Assembly: GCA_021778845.1 (NCBI GenBank)
Contig: JAJYBU010000005.1
Span: 82,124-146,123 of the forward strand
DNA length: 64,000 nucleotides
From: Acidobacteriota bacterium
Lineage (GTDB): Bacteria; Acidobacteriota; Terriglobia; Terriglobales; Acidobacteriaceae
Direction of reading: 5' to 3'
Below are positions 18,636 through 27,008 of this stretch, one piece after another. Each line of letters begins with the position of its first letter. The stretch's first letter is position 1. Made by a program: the position numbers and the translations under genes. The notes beneath the pieces were generated by a model, which searched no databases, had not been told where the DNA came from, and saw nothing but the letters and a program-made list of their open reading frames with translations.

Positions 18636-19076
18636 CTATTGATTCGGCATGTCGCCAGCCTTCTCCGCCCGCCACTCCTTCCAAACACCGAAGGCGGTGA
18701 GCAATCCGAGGAGCAGAACGACAACAGGAATCACAGGCGGCTTGATGCCGAGAGGAAGAACGCTGGCAGGCACCCCGGGCTGCAGGTGGACATAGATTGC
18801 CACGCACATCTGAGTAAACAGGATCAAACACGCGAGCAGCAGGAGCTGATCTCTATTTTTTGCGCTCAACGTTTTCCAGAGCCAGGGAAGTAAGAAGAGG
18901 GTGCCAGTAAGCATTTCCGTCACTTTCCCCGCAATGATAGCCTCGTGAGGCAGATGACTCTGTTGAATCTGGATATCAAACCATCCACGGATTGGCTGAA
19001 AGAATTTCAGGAATCCAAACAGGAACATCCAAACTCCCAGGAGCAGCGATAAAGGTTTGATGAGGCGACGAGCCAT
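18636..19076 (-). CDS. Small four-helix membrane protein (DoxX-like size), function unknown
   Basis: 146 residues from ATG 19076, preceded by AGGAAG. Four hydrophobic helices lie at about 8-25, 50-68, 78-95 and 110-130, the size and layout of small DoxX-like or inner-membrane quinone-associated proteins, though no diagnostic motif is visible. First gene of the TetR-controlled leftward unit with the Old Yellow Enzyme. An N-terminally longer frame exists but would overlap the TetR gene. Confidence 0.68.
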   Translation of the reverse strand: MARRLIKPLSLLLGVWMFLFGFLKFFQPIRGWFDIQIQQSHLPHEAIIAGKVTEMLTGTLFLLPWLWKTLSAKNRDQLLLLACLILFTQMCVAIYVHLQPGVPASVLPLGIKPPVIPVVVLLLGLLTAFGVWKEWRAEKAGDMPNQ

Positions 19077-19114
19077 TTTCTTCCTCCACTTTCGATATTT
19101 TGCAGTTTGCTTAT

Positions 19115-19136
19115 CAAGACAGACAGGTCTGTCTTG
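19115..19136. promoter_or_regulatory. TetR-type operator 1
   Basis: Ten-base inverted repeat (CAAGACAGAC and its complement) around two central bases. The core AGACAGAC-N2-GTCTGTCT is repeated at 19152. It lies between divergent genes 38 bases from the leftward start codon. Confidence 0.85.
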
Positions 19137-19151
19137 ATCTTCTCTGAGTAT

Positions 19152-19169
19152 AGACAGACCAGTCTGTCT
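19152..19169. promoter_or_regulatory. TetR-type operator 2
   Basis: Same palindrome AGACAGAC-N2-GTCTGTCT as operator 1, with the centres 35 bases apart. It ends 9 bases before the TetR start codon, so bound repressor would block TetR translation initiation-region transcription (autoregulation) while operator 1 faces the leftward unit. Confidence 0.85.
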
Positions 19170-19178
19170 TCTGTCAAG

Positions 19179-19760
19179 ATGAATCTGATGGAAACTCAAA
19201 AACAATCCGATCCGCGAAAGAGAATTCTGGAGGTGGCGGACCGGCTCTTCTACACCGAGGGCGTCCGCGCGACAGGCACCGAGAAGATCATGTCCGTCGC
19301 CGAAGTCGCAAAGGCAACGTTTTATCGGCATTTCGAAAGCAAGGATGCCCTCGTGCTCGCGTACCTTGCAAACCGCGATCAAGCGCTTTGGGACTACCTC
19401 TCTCAGCCCACGCCCCCAAAGAATCTGCGTGAGGCTCTGACCAAATTCGAACAAATGGTGAACTGGCCCGAAATTATCGGCTGCCCCTTCCTGCGGATTG
19501 CATCCGAATACCCGGATACTGCCCATCCGTTCCATCACCTGGCGATCCAACACCAAAACAAAATTGTTGACTATCTAACCGACCTGCTTGAGCCCCGGGC
19601 AATTGACAAAAGAGCGGCGGCAGTGGCGATACTGAACGTCATCGACGGTGCCTTCTCCCTTCGAATGCTCTATGGAACTTCGAAGGTGGTTTCGATTCTC
19701 TCTCCCGCAGAGGCCGTACTCAAAAGCTTTCAGAACACGCGAGCTCAGCGCCGCAGATGA
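19179..19760 (+). CDS. TetR family transcriptional regulator
   Basis: 193 residues from ATG 19179; a longer frame would run through both operators, so this start is preferred. The N-terminal helix-turn-helix (about 15-60) reads RILEVADRLFYTEGVRATG, then VAEVAKATFYRHFESKDAL. The C-terminal half is the ligand-binding/dimer domain. Two identical palindromes in the divergent intergenic region strongly suggest that it represses itself and the membrane protein/Old Yellow Enzyme unit, with an electrophile or nitro compound as plausible inducer. Confidence 0.92.
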   Translation: MNLMETQKQSDPRKRILEVADRLFYTEGVRATGTEKIMSVAEVAKATFYRHFESKDALVLAYLANRDQALWDYLSQPTPPKNLREALTKFEQMVNWPEIIGCPFLRIASEYPDTAHPFHHLAIQHQNKIVDYLTDLLEPRAIDKRAAAVAILNVIDGAFSLRMLYGTSKVVSILSPAEAVLKSFQNTRAQRRR

Positions 19761-19822
19761 TTCGGCTGTCCTTATGTGGTCCAAATCTTCTCATAGGCGC
19801 ATTACGCAGCAATGGCCGGGAT

Positions 19823-20056
19823 TCATGCAATATCGCCGAGGAACTCATTGTGTAGCAGTCCAGAGGAAGGCGTCCAATCCTTTGTGGATGCCCGGCGCGC
19901 TGCGGCTCCATCGTGAAAGAGGAAGTGCGCGAAGCCTTTGCCATCCACAACCCATGCGCCTCCGCCTTCTATGCTGATGCCTGCATTGCCAAGTGCTGTT
20001 CCCATCACGGAAAGCGAACCCGGCGTATCCGCCAGGCGAATCTCCAAATCGTCCAT
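19823..20056 (-). pseudogene. Truncated ACT-domain protein (copy A)
   Basis: The first 55 residues match the intact ACT protein at 30267-30683 (MDDLEIRLADTPGSLSVMG, then GNAGISIEGGGAWVVDGKG). Then, right after ARRA, the sequence changes to an unrelated 21-residue tail, STKDWTPSSGLLHNEF and a few more. The break at 19889 is the end of the duplicated block. The second half of the ACT fold is missing. Start ATG 20056 follows the monooxygenase stop by 2 bases. Confidence 0.8.
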
Positions 20057-20651
20057 TCTTATTCCCCCTTTGAGTCGTGCGCCAGCCTGCTGTCTTCGGG
20101 AGCATTCTCGCGGTCGGACATCGTGTAGTCGCGAATCACAGAGGCTATGCGCAGGCGATAGTTCTTGAAGAGCCTGGTACGGCCGAGCTGCTGGGCATGC
20201 CGATGCTCGGGCAGGTTCCTCCATTCCCGTAACGCGTTCTCATCCTCGAAGAACCCAATGGAGACGAATTTACCCGGAGTTATCTTGCTTTCGAAGCGTT
20301 CGACCGAGATGAATCCCCTAATACCTGACAATAGAGGGCGTAAAGCCGCGGCCTCGTGCATATACTCGTCGAAGTATTCACCGCTTGCAGTGAACTCAAA
20401 GATCATGGCGATCATCGTATCGGCGCCTCCGCGATTCCACCTCCATGATGAAGTGATCGTCTGAGAAATGCTTCGGTGGAGAACGAAGTGCTCATAGCCC
20501 GGTGATGTTCCGTTTGAAATATGATGTGGCTGTGGATAGGAACTCTATCGACTCAGGATTGGCGTCGGCCGCCACCGCGGTTGCGGATCACACACGGGCG
20601 CGAATGCTATGCGCGTTGATGGATGGGCGCGCTTACACCGCCACGGAGATG
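19889..20651. repeat. Duplicated block, copy A
   Basis: About 763 bases covering the 5' part of the ACT gene, the whole ABM gene and the first 147 bases of the ArsR gene. It is close to 90% identical by eye to 30516-31277 in the same orientation. Copy A keeps ArsR but loses half of ACT. Confidence 0.85.
20059..20415 (-). CDS. Antibiotic biosynthesis monooxygenase-type (ABM) protein, copy A
   Basis: 118 residues with the ABM dimeric ferredoxin-like fold: MIAMIFEFTA, then GIRGFISVERFES, FVSIGFFEDENALREWRNL and EHRHAQQLGR. Relatives are cofactor-free monooxygenases or haem-degrading HmoA-like proteins; many have no known substrate. It is about 95% identical by eye to copy B at 30686. It is divergent from the ArsR-type gene at 20505, which probably regulates it. 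Confidence 0.82.
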   Translation of the reverse strand: MIAMIFEFTASGEYFDEYMHEAAALRPLLSGIRGFISVERFESKITPGKFVSIGFFEDENALREWRNLPEHRHAQQLGRTRLFKNYRLRIASVIRDYTMSDRENAPEDSRLAHDSKGE

Positions 20652-21245
20652 AGTCTTGTGGGCGGGGTATCACCTTCGACGGCGAGCGCACATTTGCGAG
20701 TCCTCGTCGAGAAGGGGATGGTCGACTGCGCTGTTCAAGGGAGGCATCGCTACTTTCGTATCGCGAGCCATGAAGTTGCTGATACTTTGGAATCGATCAT
20801 GGGGCTGGCTGCGAAGCAGCCGGGGCTCCAAAGCAGGGTTCCCACGAAGCTGCGCTTTGCGCGCACGTGTTACGACCATATGGCTGGCGTGGTGGCTGTG
20901 GCCCTGCACGACAGGCTGGTAGCACTGAAATGGCTTACTGACGACAGTTCGTCTGTGACCGACATCGGACGGGCGGAACTGAGCCGCATCGGCATCCACC
21001 TCGTCCGCTCAACCTCGCGCCGCCGACTTGCATTTGGTTGTCTCGACTGGAGCGAGCGCAGACCGCACTCGGGTGGTCTGCTTGGTGCGGCGATCCTGAC
21101 TACATTTGAGACGAAGCGCTGGGTGATACGCCAACCCGATAGCCGAGAGCTAATGTTGACGCTTAAGGGAAGTAAGGCGCTCAACGATCATTTTGGCTTG
21201 AGTCAGTTTCAAGGACAAATGGAGTCAGGGATCGACAGATTCTAA
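20505..21245 (+). CDS. ArsR-type winged-helix regulator (copy A, intact)
   Basis: 246 residues. Residues 20-90 form a winged helix (DHTRARMLCALMDGRAYTAT, then GGVSPSTASAHLRVLVEKGM, then GRHRYFRIAS). A second domain at about 115-240 begins RFARTCYDHMAGVVAVALHD and is shared by a known subgroup of ArsR regulators. The CYDH motif could bind metal or sense thiol chemistry. Divergent from the ABM and ACT genes, its probable targets. Copy B of this gene is destroyed at 31276. Confidence 0.87.
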   Translation: MFRLKYDVAVDRNSIDSGLASAATAVADHTRARMLCALMDGRAYTATEMSLVGGVSPSTASAHLRVLVEKGMVDCAVQGRHRYFRIASHEVADTLESIMGLAAKQPGLQSRVPTKLRFARTCYDHMAGVVAVALHDRLVALKWLTDDSSSVTDIGRAELSRIGIHLVRSTSRRRLAFGCLDWSERRPHSGGLLGAAILTTFETKRWVIRQPDSRELMLTLKGSKALNDHFGLSQFQGQMESGIDRF

Positions 21246-21311
21246 TTGTTGGTGCGCTAAAGCTATCTAAATGCGGCGGGAGCTGCACGCATCATGGAAC
21301 AAAGGGTACAT

Positions 21312-21341
21312 CAATGTTTCACGAACCATCTTGAAACATTG
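21312..21341. repeat. Perfect inverted repeat, 10-base arms
   Basis: Arms CAATGTTTCA and TGAAACATTG are separated by 10 bases, one helical turn from arm to arm, which suits a dimeric regulator site or a small hairpin after the ArsR gene. No T-run follows, so a terminator is less likely. Confidence 0.6.
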
Positions 21342-21475
21342 GCATTGGCGTTGGCGTTACCGCCAGTTGATGCCAAATCGTCAAGGCACCCACCGAGATC
21401 CGATTGGTAATCAACTGTTGACTTGACGCATGGAATCTTACGACCTGTCTTCGGGTGACGACCGCCGTCGCAATT

Positions 21476-21535
21476 GGCGTATATCGTTACCTACCGGCTT
21501 ACCGCATCGCAAGACAGAAAAGATAAACACGTACT
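21476..21535. repeat. 60-base dispersed repeat, copy 1
   Basis: Starts GGCGTATATCGTTACCTACC and ends AACACGTACT. It is almost identical to 30102-30162 in the same orientation. Both copies lie next to a copy of the ACT/ABM/ArsR module: after ArsR here, before ACT there. Confidence 0.8.
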
Positions 21536-21616
21536 TTCTACGAAAGCTCGTCAACGACGATGTAGGCTGGCCGAATAATGAGAGTTGAGTGCACGGCAAG
21601 CGTTGTCGGAGGATGA

Positions 21617-21991
21617 ATGGCAGACACTAAGACTCTTATCGAGCAGGCGTACTCCGCATTCAACAAGCGGGACATCGACGGTGCATTAGCACTGATGACG
21701 CAGGACGTGAGTTGGCCCAAGGCATCGGAGGGCGGCAAGGTCGTCGGGAAGGAAGAGATTCGTGCCTATTGGACTCGACAATGGGCTGAGTTCGATCCGT
21801 ATGTCGAACCGCTTGCGGTGACCGAGAAAGATGGAGGCAAGACCCGCGTCAGGGTAACTTATGCATCGTCCCGCTTCATTACATCTATGCGCCGAGTTGA
21901 AGGCGCAACTCGGCGGCCGCTTTGCACATATTTTCAAGAGCCGAGATGGTTTCAGGCCATGTCCGGGTCTTTAAACCGCAATCAGGATTGA
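21617..21991 (+). CDS. SnoaL-like (NTF2 fold) protein with replaced C-terminus
   Basis: The first 75 or so residues fit the NTF2/SnoaL family (ADTKTLIEQAYSAFNKRDID, then VSWPKASEGGKVVGKEEIRA). After TRVRV the usual final beta strands are missing. The frame runs into the antisense of the metE 3' end, overlapping it by 107 bases. The tail is therefore probably non-homologous and the protein truncated. Possibly inactive; the ligand is unknown. Confidence 0.65.
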   Translation: MADTKTLIEQAYSAFNKRDIDGALALMTQDVSWPKASEGGKVVGKEEIRAYWTRQWAEFDPYVEPLAVTEKDGGKTRVRVTYASSRFITSMRRVEGATRRPLCTYFQEPRWFQAMSGSLNRNQD

Positions 21992-24167
21992 CCCAAAGTT
22001 GTTCCGGGGTCAGCACTTCAAGCGCCAGCTTCAACAACTCATGCATCTCTTCGGAAGATGGCACGCGCGGAGAGTGAATATCGTAGACTCCCGGCCCGAT
22101 CTCATTGGGATACTTATGTGCGCGGAAGGCGTCAAGCAGATCCATCCGCGAGCGGGCCGATTCCATTGAGATGACGTCGGCGTCGAGCGCCGCGATCGAG
22201 GGGAGAATGTCCTCAAACTCGCAGTAGCACATGTGCGTGTGAATCTGCGTCCCATTCGAAACTGCGCTGGTGGCGAGCTTGAATGCCTCGATCGCCCAGT
22301 CCAGATAAGCTGGCCAGTCTGCATGACGAAGCGGCAATCCTTCGCGCAGTGCAGGCTCGTCCACCTGAATGATGTCGATCCCAGCGCTTTCGAGATCCTT
22401 GACCTCATCGCGCAGAGCGAGTGCAATCTGCCACGCCGTCTGCTGCCTGGGGATGTCATTCCTGACGAAAGACCACTGAAGGACAGTGATTGGACCGGTG
22501 AGCATTCCCTTCATCAGACGTGTCATCAGCGAACGTGCGTACTCCGACCATTTCACGGTCATCGGCTTCGGACGCGCTACATCTCCGTAGATGACAGGCG
22601 GCTTTACACAGCGGGAGCCGTAGCTCTGGACCCAGCCGCTTTCAGTGAAGGCGAAGCCGTCCAGAAACTCGGCAAAGTACTCGACCATATCGTTGCGCTC
22701 GAATTCTCCATGAACCAGAACGTCGAGACCAATTCTCTCCTGCTCCCGGACGCACTCGGCGATTGCTTTGCGCAGAAACGCATCATATTGCTCGGCTGTT
22801 TCACGCCCGTTCTTCCGCGCCGCGCGGTGCTTGCGGACCTCAGGAGTCTGGGGAAATGAACCGATAGTCGTTGTCGGAAACAGAGGAAGTCCCAACTTCC
22901 TTCGCTGCATGGCGGCGCGCTCTGGATACGGCGACGTACGTTTGAAGTCCTTTTCTTCCAGCACCGCAAGAGCCGCTCTTACGCGCGGATTGGTCGTTGA
23001 TTCTGCAGCCGCGCGGTCGGCGATGGCCTCCGCGTTTGCCTTATACTCAGCCTGATCTCCACGGCCAAGAGCGACAATTTCGGCAAGTTTCTCTTCTGCG
23101 AAACGTAGCCAACTCTTGACGCGTGCGTCGAGATTGGTTTCAGCGCACAGATCGTGGGGTACATGCAGCAGCGAGCTGGATGACGCTACGATCACGCGCT
23201 CCGGCCCAAGCTTGGCAATGGCCGTGTTGATCTTGGAAGCGGCAGCCGAAAAGTCCGTCAACCAAATGTTCCGTCCTTCCACGCATCCGACGCTCAATAG
23301 CTGCTCCGGCCTCAAAGCCGGAAGGATGTCGTCAAGTTGATTCGGTCCGCGAACGAGATCGACGTGAATGCCTGCCGTATTCAAGTCCACCGCCAGGTGC
23401 AGGTTGTCGGCCAGCGAATCGAAGTATGTAGTGAGCATCAGCTTGACCGGCAGCTTTGCCAGTTGTGCATAGACATGGCGATAGGCTTCGTCTACGCCGT
23501 CCTCCAGATCGGTCACGAGCATTGGTTCGTCAATCTGGACCCACGGAACATCCGCTGCGATGAGCGCCTGGAGAACCTCTTCATAGGCCTTGGTTAACTT
23601 CGGCAGCAGTGTCATTGGGTCGAACCCATCCACGCCTTTGCCAAGCAGCAGGAGAGTCAACGGCCCAATCAGGACGGGGCGCGTTTCGATGCCGAGAGCG
23701 CGGGCCTCAGCTAATTCGCCGAGCAGTTTCGTGGTGTCGATGTTGAAGGAAAGGCCGTCGGACCATTCGGGCACAAGATAGTGGTAGTTGGTATCGAACC
23801 ACTTCGTCATCTCCATGGCCGTCTGCTCGCGGCTATTCCGCGCCATGGCGAAGTAGCGGTCGAACGTAACCGTGCCGGCGCCGAATCGTTCAGGCGTCGC
23901 GCCGATCAAAACCAGCGCATCGAGGATCTGATCGTAAAAGGAAAAATCATTGGATGGGACGAAATCAATCCCAGCGGCGTGCTGCAGCGTCCAATGCTTC
24001 TTACGCAGTGCCGAAGCAACATCCAATAGCTCTTTCTCTGCGTGTTTGCCTGTCCAGAAACCTTCGAGCGCAAACTTCAGTTCACGCTGACGGCCCATCC
24101 TCGGGAAACCCAAATTTGCGGTTTTCAGCTTTTCAGTGACGGGTGACGAAACACTTTCTGCAGCCAT
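21885..24167 (-). CDS. metE: Cobalamin-independent methionine synthase
   Basis: 760 residues, normal length for MetE. It transfers the methyl group of 5-methyltetrahydropteroyltri-glutamate to homocysteine without B12, in the cytoplasm. The duplicated barrel is visible: N-terminal TANLGFPRMGRQRELKFALE and C-terminal catalytic barrel with TTTIGSFPQTPEVRKHR. Zinc ligands lie in THMCYCEFEDI and WVNPDCGLKTRTW. AGGAG sits 9 bases before the ATG. A cobalamin riboswitch in the leader should shut it off when B12 is available, implying that the cell also owns a B12-dependent MetH. Confidence 0.97.
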   Translation of the reverse strand: MAAESVSSPVTEKLKTANLGFPRMGRQRELKFALEGFWTGKHAEKELLDVASALRKKHWTLQHAAGIDFVPSNDFSFYDQILDALVLIGATPERFGAGTVTFDRYFAMARNSREQTAMEMTKWFDTNYHYLVPEWSDGLSFNIDTTKLLGELAEARALGIETRPVLIGPLTLLLLGKGVDGFDPMTLLPKLTKAYEEVLQALIAADVPWVQIDEPMLVTDLEDGVDEAYRHVYAQLAKLPVKLMLTTYFDSLADNLHLAVDLNTAGIHVDLVRGPNQLDDILPALRPEQLLSVGCVEGRNIWLTDFSAAASKINTAIAKLGPERVIVASSSSLLHVPHDLCAETNLDARVKSWLRFAEEKLAEIVALGRGDQAEYKANAEAIADRAAAESTTNPRVRAALAVLEEKDFKRTSPYPERAAMQRRKLGLPLFPTTTIGSFPQTPEVRKHRAARKNGRETAEQYDAFLRKAIAECVREQERIGLDVLVHGEFERNDMVEYFAEFLDGFAFTESGWVQSYGSRCVKPPVIYGDVARPKPMTVKWSEYARSLMTRLMKGMLTGPITVLQWSFVRNDIPRQQTAWQIALALRDEVKDLESAGIDIIQVDEPALREGLPLRHADWPAYLDWAIEAFKLATSAVSNGTQIHTHMCYCEFEDILPSIAALDADVISMESARSRMDLLDAFRAHKYPNEIGPGVYDIHSPRVPSSEEMHELLKLALEVLTPEQLWVNPDCGLKTRTWPETISALENMCKAAAELRLQLGA

Positions 24168-24317
24168 CCAGGTTTTCTCCTAATCCTCGGGAAGAACCAC
24201 CTATGCGCAGGCATGGCCGCCATACCTGAGCATGGCGAGCATTGCAGTGTCTACCGGTTCTACTCCACGAGAACGGCATCCTCAAACGCACCCATGGTCA
24301 GCGACCAGCGCTTCCAT

Positions 24318-24505
24318 GGTGGTGGTGGCAGGCCGGTCTTCGGACTTTGGGCTGCCTACTCTGTTGCCGCTTCCCATCTCTATCAAGACAGTGCGTTGGC
24401 TTGCGCCATGCAACATTTCGTTCCCATCACCGCTGCGGGACAGCGCCGGAATTACACCAGCTTCCCGTTTAACAGACCCCTTCGCAGAGGCCTGACCTGC
24501 ACATG
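24318..24505 (-). promoter_or_regulatory. Cobalamin riboswitch upstream of metE
   Basis: Read leftwards, the leader contains AACGGGAAGCTGGTG, AATTCCGGCGCTGTCCCGC, AGCGGTGATG and finally AGTCCGAAGACCGGCCTGCC. These are the ordered core elements of the adenosylcobalamin aptamer. Roughly 150 bases separate it from the metE start, room for an expression platform. It is expected to repress metE when B12 is bound. Confidence 0.9.
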
Positions 24506-24635
24506 GGTATCTTACACGGGGAAGGATGGACCAGCCGTCCGTCCCAACCGCGCGCGTGAGGCTGGAAGGTGACGTTGGGGAGTGCAAGTACAGGGTCGCC
24601 CTGTTGCTGATTTCCACACATGCCTTGCAGGCTTC

Positions 24636-24664
24636 TTGACACGGAAGTGCGACCTATCTACATT
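24636..24664 (+). promoter_or_regulatory. Candidate promoter of the nrdD leader
   Basis: A consensus -35 box TTGACA (24636-24641), 17 bases spacing, then TACATT (24659-24664) immediately precede the rightward riboswitch. Spacing and position fit a housekeeping-type promoter; transcription should begin about 24671. Confidence 0.55.
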
Positions 24665-24848
24665 TAGTAGCGCAACGGTCCCCCGGATGCACAACATCTG
24701 GGGCTAAGAGGGAAGTTGGTTCAAGCCAACGCTGCCCCCGCAACTGTAAGCGAAGAGCCGCCATCCGCGCATGCCACTGCCCCATTTGGGTGGGAAGGCT
24801 GGATGGTTGCAGCGACCCGCGAGCCAGGATATCTGCCGTTGTCATTTG
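24665..24848 (+). promoter_or_regulatory. Cobalamin riboswitch upstream of nrdD
   Basis: Core elements are in order: AGAGGGAAGTTGGTTCAAG, CCAACGCTGCCCCCGCAACTG, the B12-box-like GCCACTGCC, GGGAAGGC, and GAGCCAGGATATCTGCC. It lies 115 bases before the nrdD start and is divergent from the metE riboswitch. Confidence 0.92.
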
Positions 24849-24858
24849 AACGTCCACG

Positions 24859-24906
24859 GGCGGGGTGCACCGGCGGGTCGCTTGCTAGGTTCCTTGGCAC
24901 TCCGCC
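24859..24906 (+). promoter_or_regulatory. Putative riboswitch expression-platform stem
   Basis: Arms GGCGGGGTGC (24859-24868) and GCACTCCGCC (24897-24906) pair with one mismatch just after the aptamer and before nrdD. No U-run follows, so control of translation or Rho access is more likely than intrinsic termination. Confidence 0.45.
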
Positions 24907-24963
24907 ATTTCCTCTGCGCAAAGCGTCCTTCTGCGGCATCGCCGGTCCAGTCACGGAGCATCG

Positions 24964-26982
24964 ATGTCCAGTACGACGATTCACCAGCCCTCATCCGTTA
25001 TCAAGCGCAGCGGCGCCACTGTATCCTTTGACGGCGATAAGATTCGTTCGGCCGTTGAGCGCGCCGGCAAGGCAACGGGAGCTTTCGACGCTGCGGAAGC
25101 CCAGCTTCTTACGAGCCAGGCCCTAAAGGTGATCGCTCACCGCTTCCACGACCGCTCGCCTCATATCGAGCAAGTACAGGACGTCGTTGAGCAGGTGCTA
25201 ATTTCGGCCAATCACTTTTCTACAGCTCGTGCTTACATCGTCTACCGCGAGCAACGCTCCCGACTCCGCAGCGACCAGAGAACGATCATCGATGTGGCTG
25301 CGTCGATCAACGAGTATCTGGACCGCGCTGACTGGCGTGTCAGCGCCAATGCCAATCAGGGATATTCGCTCGGCGGGCTGATCCTGAATATCAGCGGCAA
25401 AGTCGTTGCCAACTACTGGCTCTCGCACGTTTACACGCCCGAGATCGGCCGCGCTCATCGCGAGGGCGATCTGCATATCCACGACTTGGACATACTGGCC
25501 GGCTACTGTGCCGGGTGGTCCTTGCGAACGTTATTGCTCGAAGGCCTCAATGGCGTCCCCGGAAAGGTTGAAGCCGGGCCGCCGAAGCACCTTTCCAGTG
25601 CCATCGGCCAGATCGTCAACTTTCTTGGCACGCTACAGAACGAGTGGGCCGGAGCACAGGCCTTCAGCTCCTTTGACACCTACATGGCTCCGTTCCTCCG
25701 CAAAGACAACCTGTCCTATGAAGAGGTGCGCCAGAGTATCCAGGAGCTGATCTACAACCTGAACGTGCCTTCGCGCTGGGGAACGCAGACGCCCTTTACG
25801 AATCTGACCTTCGACTGGACCTGTCCTGAGGACCTACGCGAGCAGCAACCGGTTATCGGCGGCGAGGCCATGCCGTTCACCTACGGAGACCTGCAGGCGG
25901 AGATGGATACGATCAATCGCGCATACATTGAAGTGATGACGGCCGGAGACGCCAAGGGGCGCGTCTTTACCTTTCCGATCCCCACCTACAACATCACGCC
26001 TGATTTTCCATGGGAGAGCGAAAACACCGATCTACTGTTCGAGATGACCGCCAAGTACGGCCTGCCCTACTTCCAGAACTTCATCAACTCCGATCTAAAG
26101 CCCAACATGGTGCGCTCGATGTGCTGCCGCCTGCAGCTCGATCTGACGGAGCTGCTCAAACGTGGCAACGGTCTATTCGGTTCGGCCGAACAGACTGGCT
26201 CTGTTGGCGTAGTCACGATCAACTGCGCGCGTCTTGGCTATCTGCACCGTGGCGATGAGGAGGCACTGCTCTGCCGTCTCGACGAGTTGCTGGAGATTGC
26301 TCGCGCCAGCCTTGAAATCAAGCGCAAGGCCATTCAGCGCCACATGGACAATGGCTTGTTTCCCTATACCAGGCGGTATCTCGGGACGTTGCGCAACTTC
26401 TTCTCCACGATTGGCGTGAACGGCCTCAACGAGATGATTCGGAATTTCACTTCCGATGCTGAGGACATCACAACCGAACGCGGTAGCGCGCTCGCCCTGC
26501 GGTTCCTCGATCACGTGCGGACGCGCATTGTCCTTTTCCAGGAAGAGACAGGTCATATGTATAACCTGGAGGCGACGCCCGCCGAAGGCACAACCTATCG
26601 CTTCGCACGCGAAGACCGCAAACGCTTCCCGGACATTTTGCAAGCCGGTACAACCGACGAGCCCTACTACACCAATTCCAGCCAGCTTCCTGTCGGCTTT
26701 ACTGACGACCCTTTCGAGGCCCTAGCGATGCAGGAAGCACTGCAGCAGAAGTACACCGGCGGAACCGTGCTCCACCTCTACATGGGCGAGCGCATCAGCA
26801 CGGCTGCGGCATGCAAAAAACTTGTACGCCGTGCTCTTGAGAATTTCCGCCTTCCATACATCACTGTCACGCCCACATTTTCTATCTGTCCCAAACACGG
26901 CTATCTCTCTGGCGAGCATGTCTTTTGCCCAAAGTGCGATAGCGAAATTCTGGCTCGAAAAGAACTAGTAGCCCAGGCATAG
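24964..26982 (+). CDS. nrdD: Class III (anaerobic) ribonucleoside-triphosphate reductase, large catalytic chain
   Basis: 672 residues. It reduces NTPs to dNTPs by glycyl-radical chemistry under anoxia. An N-terminal ATP-cone (about 10-100, VIKRSGATVSFDGDKIRSAV) gives allosteric control. The catalytic barrel follows, with the active-site Cys region MVRSMCCRLQLDL near residue 385 and TGSVGVVTINCARLGYL. A zinc finger of CPKH/CPKC type (about 645-662) lies near the end. The chain stops there: the usual C-terminal RVxGY glycyl-radical loop is absent and is encoded by the next gene. Controlled by a cobalamin riboswitch. Start ATG with CGGAGC upstream. Confidence 0.93.
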   Translation: MSSTTIHQPSSVIKRSGATVSFDGDKIRSAVERAGKATGAFDAAEAQLLTSQALKVIAHRFHDRSPHIEQVQDVVEQVLISANHFSTARAYIVYREQRSRLRSDQRTIIDVAASINEYLDRADWRVSANANQGYSLGGLILNISGKVVANYWLSHVYTPEIGRAHREGDLHIHDLDILAGYCAGWSLRTLLLEGLNGVPGKVEAGPPKHLSSAIGQIVNFLGTLQNEWAGAQAFSSFDTYMAPFLRKDNLSYEEVRQSIQELIYNLNVPSRWGTQTPFTNLTFDWTCPEDLREQQPVIGGEAMPFTYGDLQAEMDTINRAYIEVMTAGDAKGRVFTFPIPTYNITPDFPWESENTDLLFEMTAKYGLPYFQNFINSDLKPNMVRSMCCRLQLDLTELLKRGNGLFGSAEQTGSVGVVTINCARLGYLHRGDEEALLCRLDELLEIARASLEIKRKAIQRHMDNGLFPYTRRYLGTLRNFFSTIGVNGLNEMIRNFTSDAEDITTERGSALALRFLDHVRTRIVLFQEETGHMYNLEATPAEGTTYRFAREDRKRFPDILQAGTTDEPYYTNSSQLPVGFTDDPFEALAMQEALQQKYTGGTVLHLYMGERISTAAACKKLVRRALENFRLPYITVTPTFSICPKHGYLSGEHVFCPKCDSEILARKELVAQA

Positions 26983-27008
26983 CCCACGGACTCACCGAAA
27001 GGAACCTC

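Larger units (their letters stand above)
21246..21616. other. Intergenic region with inverted repeat and dispersed repeat
   Basis: No gene seen. It contains a perfect 10-base inverted repeat (21312-21341) and one copy of a 60-base repeat (21476-21535) listed separately. The rest shows short tandem-like GGCATTGGCGTTGGCGTTA patterns near 21340. Confidence 0.6.

Noticed and set aside
21340..21365. Possible CRISPR or tandem repeat (GGCATTGGCGTTGGCGTTA)
   Set aside because: Only two or three short imperfect units without spacers; no CRISPR array or cas genes are present in the window.
24242..24572. Small protein genes in the metE-nrdD intergenic region
   Set aside because: The DNA is explained by cobalamin riboswitch elements on the minus strand; the short frames have no conserved content.
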